From the NCBI GenBank assembly GCA_016946835.1, contig JACVTC010000036.1, forward strand, positions 183,501 to 247,500: a stretch of 64,000 bases of DNA, in the 5' to 3' direction. Source of the stretch: Neocallimastix lanati (nom. inval.). Lineage: Eukaryota > Neocallimastigomycota > Neocallimastigomycetes > Neocallimastigales > Neocallimastigaceae. The translations under genes and the position numbers were made by a program. The notes below the pieces were generated by a model that did not search any database, had not been told where the DNA came from, and saw nothing but the letters and a program-made list of their open reading frames with translations. Of the stretch, positions 38,153 through 52,618 are shown one piece after another (the stretch's first letter is position 1; every line of letters begins with the position of its first letter).

Positions 38153-41100
38153 TAAAAATAATAAAATAATAAAAATAATAATGAATATTTTAACGTATTA
38201 AAAAAAATTTTTTAATATGATGTAATAATCTTTTTTATAAATATAATTAAAATATTGGTAAATTAATTATTTTTCTTTTATAAATGCTTTACATATAGTT
38301 TAAATAAACTTTATTTCTTCTAATTAAAAAAAATTCTTATTTTAATTCTTTTAATTTAAAAATTAATGAAAAAAAGTAATTAAAATAAAATACTTAATAA
38401 TAATATTTTTTATTCTATTCTAATTAAAAAAATTCTTTTAATTAAAAACGACATATATATATATATATATATAAAATACAATTAATATTGTATTAATAAT
38501 ATTATAAAAATATTTAAAAAAAATTGTCATAATTCTTATTAAAATGCCATTTTAATAGTAAATTCTATAATAAAAGTTATGCTTATCATGTTATTAATTA
38601 TAAATAATAAAAATTAGACTAATATAAAATAAAAATAAATATATGTATATTATATATATAGATTAAAAGTGGATATAACATTAAAATATACCAATTATTA
38701 ATATATATATTATTTTTTTTAAAAAAAAAAGGTATATATGTATTATTTACTTATTTATCTACTTTTTTTTTAGTCTTTTAAATTCTATATAATGTATTTT
38801 TTTTTTTTTTTTTTATTTTACTTAACTTTCTATATTTAAAAATTTATTAAATCATTTATTTAATTCACTATGGAATAAAATCATAAAAATTAAAAAAAAA
38901 AAAAAAAAAAAATTAAAATTAAAAATTTAACATTAATTAAATTCAAAAAATAAGATTAAATTAATAGAATTTAAATAATTAAGATTTTAAATATTTTATG
39001 TAATATAAAGATTGAAATATTTTAATTTATAATATATAAATGTTCATATATAAAAAGATAAAATATTTTAAAAATATTAATTTAAAAGAAAAAATGTATA
39101 TAATATATATAATATTGTAATTAAAAAATGACCTCGAAAAAAAATGAAAAAAAAATAAAATAAAATAAAATAAAATAAAATAAAAAAATTATATTTAATA
39201 AGTAGTATAATAATAATATAATAAAGAATAGAGTAAATAAAATATTAATAATTATATATCATAAAATTAATAAAATTATTATATTACTATATAACTATAT
39301 TTTTTTTTATTCCTAACTTTAGTTATTACTATTAATGAATTTTATTATTTAAAAAAAGAAATATTTTAAAATTAAAAAAAAAAAATTAAACTTTTATATC
39401 CTCATAATAGCATAAACTTTTCCTATTTTATATTGATATTTTTTTTTAGAAAAAAAAAATATAAATAAATTCAAAACATAAAAAATTACTTATAATAAAT
39501 ACATTTTATAGTATCTTTAATATACATATTTACATATGAAAATAAAATTTCTATACCTTTTTTTTTTATTTTTTTTTTATAATATTTTATTGTTTCGTTA
39601 AATATATACAAATAATAAAAGTAATATGTATATTTTTGATAAAAAATTTTTTTAATAAAATTTGATCCATTTTTTTATACAATTATAACTCCGATTTAAA
39701 TTTTAATTTTATATGTTTATATTATTAAAAAACTTTTATAATTATGATTAAATATCAAAAAATAAAAAATTTAATTTATTTAAAAAAATTTTTCTTTCTG
39801 AAACTTAAAATTATCTTTTTAATTTTTTAATTCTAAGAATTTATTATAAATAATAAAAAATTGCTTTTTTTTTTAAAATAAAAAAAAAATATTAAAATAA
39901 AAATAGTTTAAAGGTATTAAAATATTAATAGTATTTTTTATAATATAAAATAGAAGGGATAAAATATTAGTAGCAATTATAATGAAAAATAATATTAAAT
40001 AGAAAATATTTTTATTCTGTAGAAATTTTAAATATCAAATAAAAAAAAAAAAAAAAATTGATATTATTAAATTAAAATATTAAAATTCAAAAAGTTCATG
40101 ATAATAATAGAAAGGTATAAAGAATTAGTACTATTTAATAAATTGTTAAATAATATTAAATAGAATTATCATATTAATTAATATTGTAAATGAATAAAAA
40201 TATATACATATTATATTATGAATATTTCTAAACCAAAAATTTATAAAAATTAACCTTCCTTTTATTATTAATTTAATAATTTTAGATTAGTTATTAATAA
40301 AAGCTATTTTATATTGAAAAAATAAATTGAAATAAAAAATATATATTTTATAAAGGATATATGAAATTTAATGGTATTTTTAAATTAATTAATTGATTAG
40401 TGGAAAAAATTATTAAATAAATAAATTAATATATATAAATAAATTTAATATATTCCCATTAAATTAAATATTCAATAAATATTTATAAACCATTAATATA
40501 TATATATATTTTTTTGATATATGATTAATTATTAATTATATTTTATTATTATTAATATTATTATTGTATTATTTATTGTAAATTTATTATTCATTATTTT
40601 ATAATTAATATTATTTTTGATAAATATATTCATTAATAATAATATTATATATATTTATTTGTGAAATTTTTATTTTTATTATTTTATAGTTGTGAAGATA
40701 CTACTATTTATTTTTATAGTGATTTTAATATTATATATCGAAGATACTATTTTTATTTTATAGTATCTTATATTGTCAAAAATTATATTTTCAATTATTA
40801 ATTCCCGAATTATTATAAATATTATATTGATTTTCTTTTATATTTGTTAACAGTAAAAATGTATATTATACAATATTATTTTTATTATTATTACTTTTAC
40901 TATATATTAATTATATTATTATAATTAGTTGTTATTAATAGTATATTTCATGAAACATATATAATATACGTAATAATAAGCCTATAATTATATATGATGT
41001 AGTTTTAAATTTATCATTATTGTTTCTTTTTATTATTTTAAATACAGTATTTTAAAGCATTATATATATATCATTATAAAAATATGTTTTTAATTTATCA

Positions 41101-41361
41101 TAGCTTTTTTTTTAAGAGTCTACCATCATCAACATATTATGATGATAATTAACTTTAAAATCATTCAATTTTTCATTTCCATTAATTAAATATAAATTTT
41201 AATTATGAACAAATAATATAATTTTTAAAGTTCACAAAACTGAAGTAAAATAATTATTTACTTACAATATTTAACATATAAATTATTATCTATATTGTAA
41301 AAAAATATATTTTTCTTTTAACTTGGTTTAGATGATTTTCAAGGAAAGGTTAATAATTATA

Positions 41362-41386
41362 AAATAATAATAATAACAATAATAAC

Positions 41387-41431
<45 letters not shown>
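41362..41431. repeat. (AAT)n microsatellite
   Basis: AAT/ATA units with two AAC variants in the proximal part. Confidence 0.85.
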
Positions 41432-42060
41432 TAGTTAATACATACTATTAATTTATACATACTATTAATTTACATCATAATACATAAAAAAAATAATAAT
41501 AATTTCATCCTTTTTTGTTGTAAATAATATAACTTGCTTATTCTATTTATATAACAATAAATGGTTTAGTTTTACATTAATATTAAATAATAAATTAAAA
41601 GTAATTTATATCTAAATAGATCTAAAATACTAAATAATATGAACTATTTTTCATCTAATTAGTATATAAATATATAGATAATAAAAACTAAAAACAGTCT
41701 AATCTTTTTTATAATATATAAAAAAAAATGTAATAATCTTATCTTTGTATGCTACAACAATTACTTTTCAAATAAATTAACAACTTTGTCCATACTAGAA
41801 AATATTAAATTTTATCTAAATTAATTATTTAATATCAATATATTATTAATTATTTACTATTATATACATTGAATAGGCAATGTATATATAATAATAGATG
41901 AATATAATATATATCTATTATTATATATATATTGGATAGGCAAAACTATTTTTATTTACTATATAAATGTATGGAATAATTAATAATAAAAGCAGTTTAA
42001 CCAAAAATAAAAGGTTATAATTTTACCTGCATATAACACCATAAATTACCATTAAAATTT

Positions 42061-42091
<31 letters not shown>

Positions 42092-42214
42092 TATAAATAT
42101 ATATATACAATATATATATAATTTTTAATGAAAAATAATTATTATTTACAGTGTCAATTATATTATATTCTTATTGCTATAGTAGATTGGATAATGGAAT
42201 AAATTTAAGAATAA

Positions 42215-42230
42215 TAAGTTTCGAAACTTA
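42215..42230. repeat. 16-bp perfect palindrome
   Basis: TAAGTTTCGAAACTTA equals its own reverse complement; a CG-centred site in DNA where CG is rare. Three bases later begins a short frame MDTLYPDINILHYLKNLL. Could be a factor-binding site or chance. Confidence 0.6.
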
Positions 42231-42305
42231 AAATGGATACGTTATATCCAGATATTAATATACTTCATTATTTAAAGAATTTACTTTAGTATATATAAAA
42301 TTTTT

Positions 42306-42375
42306 AATCAATAAAAAAAAATAGTCCGTACCATTTAATTATTAAATAGTACAGACTATTTTTTTTTTATTGATT
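42306..42375. repeat. 70-bp hairpin (26-27-bp arms)
   Basis: Left arm from 42306 starts AATCAATAAAA and ends TAGTCCGTAC; the right arm begins GTACAGACTA at 42349 and ends TTTATTGATT at 42375. There is one C/A mismatch and a one-base homopolymer difference. The 17-base loop is itself partly palindromic (ATTTAA..TTAAAT). The right arm's T-run plus ATTGATTTTAATAATTATT recurs as a direct repeat at about 42520-42548. Confidence 0.85.
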
Positions 42376-42918
42376 TTAATAATTATTGTATAAATTTATT
42401 AACTATTTTTTATTTTATATTTATTTTTTTAATTATTAAAATAATATTACAATTAATGAGAATAATATTTTTTTCTTTTTATACAATCAATCTATATATG
42501 TATTAACGAGTTAGGATTTTTTTTTTTTATTGATTTTAATAATTATTATATAGATTTATTAATTAGTATCTAAATTAAATAATATGGATATTTTTATTAT
42601 TTATAATTTAATTGTATTGACTATTCTAATTTTTTTATTATCTCTATAGCATATAAATATTGAAAAATTATTGAAATACTTATTATTTCAATATTCATTT
42701 TTTTAGTATTTATTATTTATAAAACTACTATATTTTTTTATATTTTTATATTTTTTTTTTTTAATTTGAAAATTTAAAATATTAATGTAAAAGTATATTA
42801 TATTTATTATTGGTTAGTTATTAAAATAATAATTAATCAAATTTAATTTATAAATCAAAATTTATTAATAATTATTAATTATTAATTTTATTATTTTAAA
42901 AATCATTATACATTACTA

Positions 42919-42949
<31 letters not shown>

Positions 42950-44797
42950 TGCTCAAAAAAAGAAAATAATCAAAAAATAATCTAAATAAAAAATGTTTCG
43001 TTTGAAAAAAAAAAACTTTAAAAATTTTAAAAACCTTAATAATCCTTCAGTACATTCTAAAAAATAATTATTAATTAATTAAATGAAAAAAATACTAGAC
43101 ATAAAAAATATGAAAAAAATTCTACAATATTATATATATATATTATAATTAAATGTATAAAATATTTATTCCAAAAAATATTAATTTCGCAAATGAAACA
43201 TTTGCTTAATTATTTTATATATCAGTTGTTGTATCAATTTTTTTTCTATTTAATATTATTGTTACTGGTTAATATTAAGATATATCCTTTTTAAATTTAT
43301 TTTCTTGTTTTAAATTATTATATTAATTGAAACATTAATAAAAAATATGTATATCATATTTTATATTAATACTTTTATATATTTTAAGTAAAATATTATA
43401 ATTAATAATAAAATAATTTATTATTATTATCTTTTTTATAGTTTTAAACGTATAAAAAATTATTAAAATAGTTTTTAATTTTTTTTTATTTATAATATAT
43501 ATGGATTTATATTTATTTTAAAAGATAAAAAAATTTTTTATTAATGATTAAAAATTCCATATAAAAAATAATACTATAAATAAAAACTAATTTTAATGTT
43601 TTATAATTATCTTTTTTTCTTTCCTTTACTTTTTTTTTTATTAATAATTTCTATTTTTTTTTACATTTAATCTTTTTGTGTTTCTTTTATTTAAAATAAT
43701 ATTAATATTATTAATACATGTATACTTAAATACTACTATAAATGATTAAACTAAAAATACAGAAATAATATTAATATTTTATTCCTTTAATGAATTTTTT
43801 TTAAAAAAAAAAAAAAAATTTCCTATTTTTAAAGTTGTTAAAATTTATTTTATTTTATATTCTATTTTTATCTATTTTTTTTTTTCATGGAATTATTAAA
43901 ACTTTTTACATATAAATTTAAATATATTCATCTACAAAAAAAAAAAAAAAAAAAAAAAAAGATATTTTATGAAATTAAAAATAATTTTATAAATAAATAA
44001 ATAAATAAATACTTAAATGTTATTATGTAGATTACTCTTATGTTATTGGATAATAATTTATATATAATACATAAATATATATATATATTTTATTTGAAGT
44101 TAAAATTTAATTTTCATATAAATTTTAATGTATCAAAAATATCTATATACATTTTTTAAAATATAATCATATAATTCTAAAAATATCACATAAAAAATAA
44201 TTTTATTTCTTTTTAATTCTACTTTATTTTTTTTCTGTATTTATATATATATATATTTATATTTAATATTATTATGATTAATTACAATATCATTTAAATA
44301 TTATAAAGTTTTTGAATTGTATATAATTTTCATAAATAAATCAAGACAACTATAAAATTTTATTAAAAAAAAATATTATACTCTCTCGGTTATCTTATTT
44401 TACACCATACTGCATAGAAAAACTTTTAAAAGTATATAGAGTTAAATTTATGAACTTTAAAATGAAAAAAATATATATATATATATTAAAAATGAATCGC
44501 ATTACAATAGTTTAGGTTATTTTATTCATATATATTTAATAAATATCATTAATAATCATAGCATTTATAATCCTAAAATGATTTAAAATGACTTAAAATG
44601 ATTTAATATATATATCATTTTATAATATTTTAACTCTTCATTTATTTAATATGCTTTTTTTTTTTTTTTTTTTTATTTTTTTAAAATTAGTTGGAATAGA
44701 AGATACTTATATTAATGATAATTTTAATTGTATGGAATATAATACATTTACAATTACATTTTTTGTTCTTTTAGATTATAATATATATATATTATTA

Positions 44798-44844
<47 letters not shown>

Positions 44845-46096
44845 TTTAATATGTATGATAATTATGTTAATTTATATTTTATTAAAGAAATAAATTTTAT
44901 TTTAGTAAATTTCTTGGTAAATGAAAAACCTTAACAGATATTCATTTTAATGTATGGTTGGAATATGTTAAAAATATTGAGTTATTAATACAATTCAATA
45001 TTGCTATGTATGTTGTTAGCCACATTGTATATGTATAAATACATATGTAATTAATGTATTATTTTTAATTCTAAATAGATATTTTAAGGATTTCAATGAC
45101 TCTAAAGTCAACATCTTACTCAAAGAGAAATATTAAATTGAATTTTATATTAAAATAGAAAAAAAGTATCTTTTAATAAAAAAAAAAAAAAAAAAAAAAT
45201 TAATTCAATCAAAGCTGAATTTTTTACCTGAAAAAATAAATTATTACAAATAAATTTTATGATAAAATTAATCCTGAAAGTTTAATTTATGAAATAAAAA
45301 AAAAAAATTAAAATCTTTATATTCTCGAAAAAATAACATTTTTTCTATAAATTAATAAGAATACATATTAATATAACTATGAAATTAAATATATATTACA
45401 AAATATCTTCTGAAAGAAAGGAAAAGGAAAAAATTGAAAATGAAATATGTAAGGTAATTTATTTACAATACTCTACATATAGAAAATGTTTTATTAAATA
45501 AAAATAAGAATGCATCAATTATGAAATCCCAGAAAATAAAATATTTTTAACATATATTATAATTGATATTAAAGTAGATTATTGACACCTACATACATAG
45601 ATATAACTTTATACTAATATACTAATATAACTTATATATTATTAAAAATTAATTTAAAATAAAATCTAATAACAAAATATGAGATTGTAAATTTGGAATA
45701 TTATAAATAAATAAAAAAAAAAATAATAAAAAAATAAATAATTATATTTTTTATATTATTAATTTAATTTTAAATATTAAATTTTCATAATAATTTTTTA
45801 TTTTGAACGTTTTGGGTATATCAAATATTGATTAATTTTTAAAACTAAAAACTAAAAATTAATAATTAAAATAATAATAATTATAATAATATTATTATAT
45901 TAAGAGTAGTAATAATAAAATAAAATAAAAACAAAAATTATCGACTTAGTTATGTAAATAGAAGGTTATTGTTTATTTGTAAAAAACTTAAAAAAAAAAA
46001 AGATATTTAATATTATAATTCATACGCCACAATAAATGAAAGATATTATTTTCAAATATAATTATCTTTTATGAGATTTTATTTAATGATATTTCC

Positions 46097-46130
46097 TTTT
46101 TGAACTAATATTTAAATATTAGTTCAAAAA
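46097..46130. repeat. 34-bp perfect palindrome
   Basis: Half-site TTTTTGAACTAATATTT (46097-46113) is followed without spacer by its exact reverse complement (46114-46130). It lies about 30 bp before the minisatellite array. Confidence 0.9.
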
Positions 46131-46159
46131 TTATTTTTTCATATTAATTGTCATTATTA

Positions 46160-46552
46160 TTATTATTATTATTGAAGTATAATTAGCCCTTATATTTATT
46201 ATTATTATTGAAGTATAATTAGACCTTATATTTATTATTATTATTGAAGTATAATTAGCCCTTATATTTATTATTATTATTGAAGTATAATTAGCTCTTA
46301 TATTTATTATTATTATTGAAGTATAATTAGCCCTTATATTTATTATTATTGAAGTATAATTAGCCCTTATATTTATTATTATTATTGAAGTATAATTAGC
46401 CCTTATATTTATTATTATTATTGAAGTATAATTAGCCCTTATATTTATTATTATTATTGAAGTATAATTAGCTCTTATATTTATTATTATTATTGAAGTA
46501 TAATTAGCCCTTATATTTATTATTATTGAAGTATAATTAGCCCTAATATTTA
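46160..46552. repeat. Minisatellite, 11 copies of a 33-37-bp unit
   Basis: Each unit contains GAAGTATAATTAGCCCTTAT followed by ATTTATTATTATTATT. Eleven copies are counted. Variants occur at the GCCC word (GACC in copy 2, GCTC in copies 4 and 9) and in the number of TTA triplets (short spacers follow copies 5 and 10). The last copy ends CCCTAATATT. Confidence 0.95.
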
Positions 46553-49500
46553 TTTAAAAATTCAATTAATATTTGCATTTTAAATATAAATATTTGCATT
46601 TTTTTGAATAAAGATTTAAGCAAATATTATTAGGTATATTTCAATAGTTTTAAATCAAATTTAACTATATCTTATTATTATTATTTTTATTATTATTATT
46701 ATTTTATTAATAGTATAATTATTATGTATGGTTTTAAGTAATTTTATTATAGGTCTTTTTACTAAATACATTAAATGTATATTACTAAAAAGCCACAGTT
46801 TTCTTTATATAAAAATTGATAATACTATTAAAATTATAAATTATAAAGCATTATTTTTTACACTGTCTAATAAATAAAAAAAAATGCTTAGGTGTAATAT
46901 TATTATATTAATATTACTATAAAAATATTAGGTTAAAAACAAGATAAATTATAAAGATAGTATTTTCTATAATATTTTAATTATTTTATTATATATATAT
47001 TTTTATCCATTATAAAATAAAGTTTTCAATAAATAAAATGAAATGATATTAAATCATTTTAACATATATAGTTTTTTTTTTTTTTTTATTGTATTATTAT
47101 TTGTTAACTATATAATGAATAGAATTTACAATAATAAATAACAAATATTAAGTATTAATAAATAACAAATATTAAGTATCTTCTATACTTAATATTTCTT
47201 CTATACTTTTTTATATTATTTTTATATATATAATTAAAATATTAGTTTAATGTCATTTTACATTATTGTAAACATTATATCAAATTAATGTTTTTGTTAA
47301 TTTTTTTAAAAAAAAAAAAACTAACAAATTATACTTAATATAAAAAATTTAATTTTTAAGTCTATTGAATTAGTGGTGTATTATTAGTATAAAGCAATAT
47401 ATTAATTTTATTGTATATATCTAATATTTATTTATTTAATAATAAATAATAATAATAAATAATAATAACTAATAAATAATAATTAATAATAATAAATAAT
47501 AATATATATTAATAAATAATAATAAAATGAAATATTTGATAATAAACAATAATAAACAATAATAATAAATAATAATTAATAATTAATAATTGTAATATTT
47601 TTTATGATTTTTTTTATATTTATTATAAAAAATAAATAAAAAATATATATTCTATATATTATAGTGTATTGAATATCTATTTAAAATTACGAAAAGTTAA
47701 AGTGATATATATGTATTAATTAAAAAAATTTAAAAAGTGTAATTTAAAAATATATTAAAATATTTAATATATTTTAATAAAGTTTAAAAAAAGTTTATAA
47801 TTAATTTTAATTTTTATTTAGTACTTTTATATATTTGAATAAATAAAAAAATAATAATAAAAAAAAAAAAAATTAAGATATTAAATAATAATAATAAATT
47901 AAATAAAGAAAAAAAAATAATAATAAAAAATGAAATAATAATATAAATTTCTAACTAAATAAATAGTTATCATCAAATATTTAAATATAATAATGTGTAT
48001 TTAATAATAATATAATAAAAAAAATAATAATTATTTAAAACTATATAAAAATAAATAAAATTAAATAAATGTTTAATAAAAATTATAATTATAGTAGATA
48101 TAATTAAAATAGTTCATAATAAAATAAAACAAAAAAAAATTTTTTTTAATAGTTAATTGTTAATAATAAATATTTATTTTATTATATTTATTATTAAAGT
48201 TATTTATTAGTATTTTTAAATTTTATTAATTATAAAATTCTAAATATTAAATAAATATAATAAATTATAATAAAAAAAATTTATTTTAATACTAATAAAT
48301 ATTAATAATAATCATAATAAAATAATTAGTTTAGAATAAAATTATCAAATAATAATTTAATATATTATATTAAAAAAAAAAAAAAAAAAATAATATATAG
48401 TATAAATTTATAATATAAATTTATAAATTTTTAATAATATAACTATTTTATTTTTATAATTCAGTTTATTAATATAAATATGATATTTCTCAATATATTT
48501 TCTTAGTTACAATTTCTTTTTTCACTTTTTTTTTTTTTTTTTTTTTTTTTATTTAATATTATTGTTTATAAATATTTTAATTATAAAAACAGTTATACAT
48601 TCATTTATAAATTTTATTAATAATATTATTTTAATATAAATGTGTTGAAAAATAAATTATTTTGAGTAGAATTTGGAAAAACTCAACAGTTCAAAAAAAA
48701 AAAAAAAAAACAACGATATAAATAATTATATGGAATTATAAAAATGTAAATTTTCTTTTTATATATTATTTTATTATTTCGTACATTCACTTTTTTTTTT
48801 TTTTATTACTGTTATAATATCAATTTCAATATAATAAATTAAAGATAGAACAAGAAATAATCATTAGAATATTATTGATAATAAAAACTATATATAATTT
48901 AAAATGGTCGTTATATAATAGAATAATAAATAACATATATATATCGGCATATTATTTTATTTATTATAATTAGTGGAGATAATAAATATTTTCATTAAAA
49001 AAATAATTATATATTATCAAATGTAATGGATTTATATTTAAGAAATACACAAAGTAAATATACATAAAAAATAAAAAATTAAATAATTAAAAAAAAAAAT
49101 AAAGTAAAAATAAAATTCAAGACATTAAAATATGTTATACTTGCTAATGTTTCTTTTTTAATTTAATAGAAAAAATATTAATAAAATATAGTTTAGTAGT
49201 CAAACTTTTATTTATTCAATAATATTAGTTATATTAACTATTAATCTCTTCAAAAATAATAATAAATATAAAAATAAATATAAGAATAAGAAAACCAATA
49301 GATTTTCGATATTTTTTTTTTTCACATAATATTATTTTTTGTCCAAACAAATAAAAAATATATATCAATATAAATGAAAGGAATAATAAGAATAAAAAAA
49401 AATAATATAAATAAAAGAAAAATATTTGATAAAAATAATTTTATTAATATTAAAATGTACACATATAAATAAAAAATAATATTAAAAAACTTTTATATTT

Positions 49501-50288
49501 TTTTTATTTTGTATATACATTATATATATTTTTACACTTTCTAGTAATTTCAACACCATAAAGTAATAACAAAAAAAAAAAAAAAAAAAACTTTTTATTT
49601 TATTTTATTTTATTTTGACCTTTACCTTAAAATAAAAATTAAAAATTAAACCAAAATTTACTTGCCATAATTTTAAAATATATTTATATTAATTTTAATA
49701 AATAAATAGCTAAATAAATTGAAATAGTTCAGTCATTAATAAGCACACATATAAAATAAATATAAACAAATATATGGAATAAAACTACTGTAGTATACTA
49801 TAGAATAACAAAATAGTATAAATAAAATATATATGAAATAGAAATTTAAATATAAAAAGAAATAAAAAAAAAAATTTTTTTTTATTCTCTTAAACATATT
49901 TTGAATATTAAAATGGATATATAAGGATATCATAAAATAAAAATAAAAACAAATAAATTATATATAAGGATAACATAAAATAGAAATAAAAACAAATAAG
50001 TTCAAAAATATATGAAATATAATTTATATAAAACAAATATATAAACTACTTATCACCATTATATTTATTAAATAGAAAATTTATACACCAACATAATAAT
50101 ATTTATATTCAACAAAATTTAATAAATAGTAAAGTTTATTTATAATATATTGTTTTTTTTATTTACCAAAAAAAGTAATAACAACAGTAATATCAATAGT
50201 TTAAATAGCTATATCAAAGGAAAAAAAAAATTTTTTAATATAAATAGTATGCAATTTCACTAAAATTTTGAATAAAACAAAACAAAAC

Positions 50289-50336
<48 letters not shown>

Positions 50337-50921
50337 ATTAATATTAATAATAATATTATTATTATAATTTTTTAAATTTGTTTATTTTTTTTTTATTTTT
50401 TATTTTTTTTTTTTTTTCATTTTATTATTATAGTATTTTTTATTTTTAGTTATTATAGAATTTTATTTTTTTATTAAACGTTTTTTCTATTAGATATTGT
50501 TTTTTATTTTAATTTATAATATAATATAAAAATATAAATTTGGATATGAACAATCAATATTAATATATATCTTTATCTTTATTATTATATTTTTTAATAA
50601 TTATTTTTTATTTATTTTTTTTTTTTTTTACTACAATATTAAATAATATATTTATGAATTAAAATTATTTTTTAATTAATAGTTTCTTATTTATATATAC
50701 TTTTAAATCTATTTATTTTTCTGAATACATAAAAAAATTTCTCTCCCAAAAATCAAATTACAATAAAATAAAAAAAATTTTTTATCAAATATTTATATAA
50801 ATAATTAAATTCGTATTTACAAACATACCTATACATACGCACTATTTTTTTTTTCTTTTTGGTTTGAAAATTTTATTAAATAAATAAATTGTTTTAAAAA
50901 AAAAAAAATAAAATAAAAACA

Positions 50922-52026
50922 ATGTCATCTATTTTATATTCTCACTCTTATCCTCCTCCAACAAACATTTCAATATCACCCACAGAATCAACTTTATATT
51001 CGGACAACACGGAAAATCAATTATTAAAAAAAACGAATGGAAATTTAAATAATAATAAAAATACGAGCAATCATATTAATAATATTAGAAAAAAATATAA
51101 ATTTTATAAAAATAATTTCTATAAAAATTTTAATAGAAACGATAAAACTAAGACTTCAATATTTAATCGTATTAAATCTTCAAATTTTAGTGTTCCAATA
51201 ATTACACCAGTGACCGTACATTGTACGCACGATAAAAATTTTTTAAAACCTCATTTCAGTATCCATTCATCTCCTATTAGTATAAATAAGTCAAATAAAC
51301 TTTATTTACAAAATCAATTATTCGATACAAATAGTTCACCATTAAAAAGTAATAAATCAATTTTAAACGATAAAATAAATTTCTACACCAACTCTGAAAA
51401 CCCATCCATGGAAAATTATATACCTTCTTCAGAATTAAGTCCATTAAAACCCCAAGAAACCGAAAATGAAATGCTCTCTCTATTTCCGTTAAATAAATTA
51501 GGAGAAACCATTAAAACAAATAATTTTGATAACATTAACTTTCAAAGTATGGTAAATCAAACCACTGAAATAGAAGATCCTGACCACCAAAATGTAAATA
51601 ATTTGACGAATAATAATGAGATAAGTGAAGTGAATCAAGTCAATAATATGTCAGAATTAACAAAAATAGAAGATATTGAATTAATATCTCCATTAGATCA
51701 TCAAAAATCCAATCATAATCATCATGAACATTATATTGAAAATCCATTCTTATATGAAACAACCAATATGCCTGCTTTAAATTCAAAAATGAAATCTTCT
51801 TTCTGTTGTTATTGTGGTAAATATAATTTTTAAATTTAATAAATAAATAAATAAATAAATAATAAAAAAAAAATTTCTTAAAGAAGAGTATAAAATAAAA
51901 TATTACAAATATAATATTTTTATTTTAAAATATTATAAATAGTTATATCTATATATTAACAATCTATATATGTATATATTTTTTTTTATGTTTATTATTT
52001 TATTTTATTATAATTTTTTTTTTTTC

Positions 52027-52057
<31 letters not shown>

Positions 52058-52532
52058 TTTGTATTATTTATTATATATTTATTTTTATATCATTTTTAAT
52101 TTATTAATACATATATATTTAATAGGAAATAATCAAAATTCAAAATTAAATCATCAAAATCATAATACAAATAATACAAATAATATATTAATGAAAACTT
52201 CTCAATATACCCCTCAATCAATTTCTATTCCAAACATGACCAATGTTTCAACAAATTATTCTTCATTTGATGGTATTGATAATATTGAAAAAACATTAGA
52301 GGAAGTCAAAGAATTAATAGAAAAAAGTAAAGCGTTATCTTTGGGTGAAATTGTTTCACCAAGTAATCATTGTTCTGAATTAAATGATAAGATTATGAAT
52401 AGTCCAAAAACAGAATCAAAATCTGAATTAGAATCTCTTTCAAAAAATGAAAATGTTAAGGATCAAGAAAATGATAAAGTTCTTACTGTAATTGAAAAGC
52501 AGAAAAGTACTAAAGAAGGTAATATATATAAA

Positions 52533-52618
<86 letters not shown>

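Larger units (their letters stand above)
37718..50921. other. 13-kb gene desert
   Basis: Probable divergent upstream regions of the HAS-like gene and the CBM21 gene plus about 10 kb of spacer. Dominated by A/T runs and short TA, AAT and AAAT repeats. Notable contents: (AAT)n at 41362-41431, two near-identical TAGGCAA words around 41874 and 41938, a 16-bp palindrome (42215-42230), a long hairpin (42306-42375), faint coding-like scraps (42233-42289, 44937-45560), a 34-bp palindrome (46097-46130) and a minisatellite (46160-46552). No intact gene, tRNA or rRNA seen. Confidence 0.6.

Noticed and set aside
44651-44893. 80-codon plus-strand frame
   Set aside because: Begins and ends in T homopolymers; only about 40 codons between have mixed residues and show no recognisable motif.
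46160-46552. CRISPR-like repeat-spacer array
   Set aside because: The spacers are identical TTA runs, not unique sequences, and no cas genes are present. It is a minisatellite.
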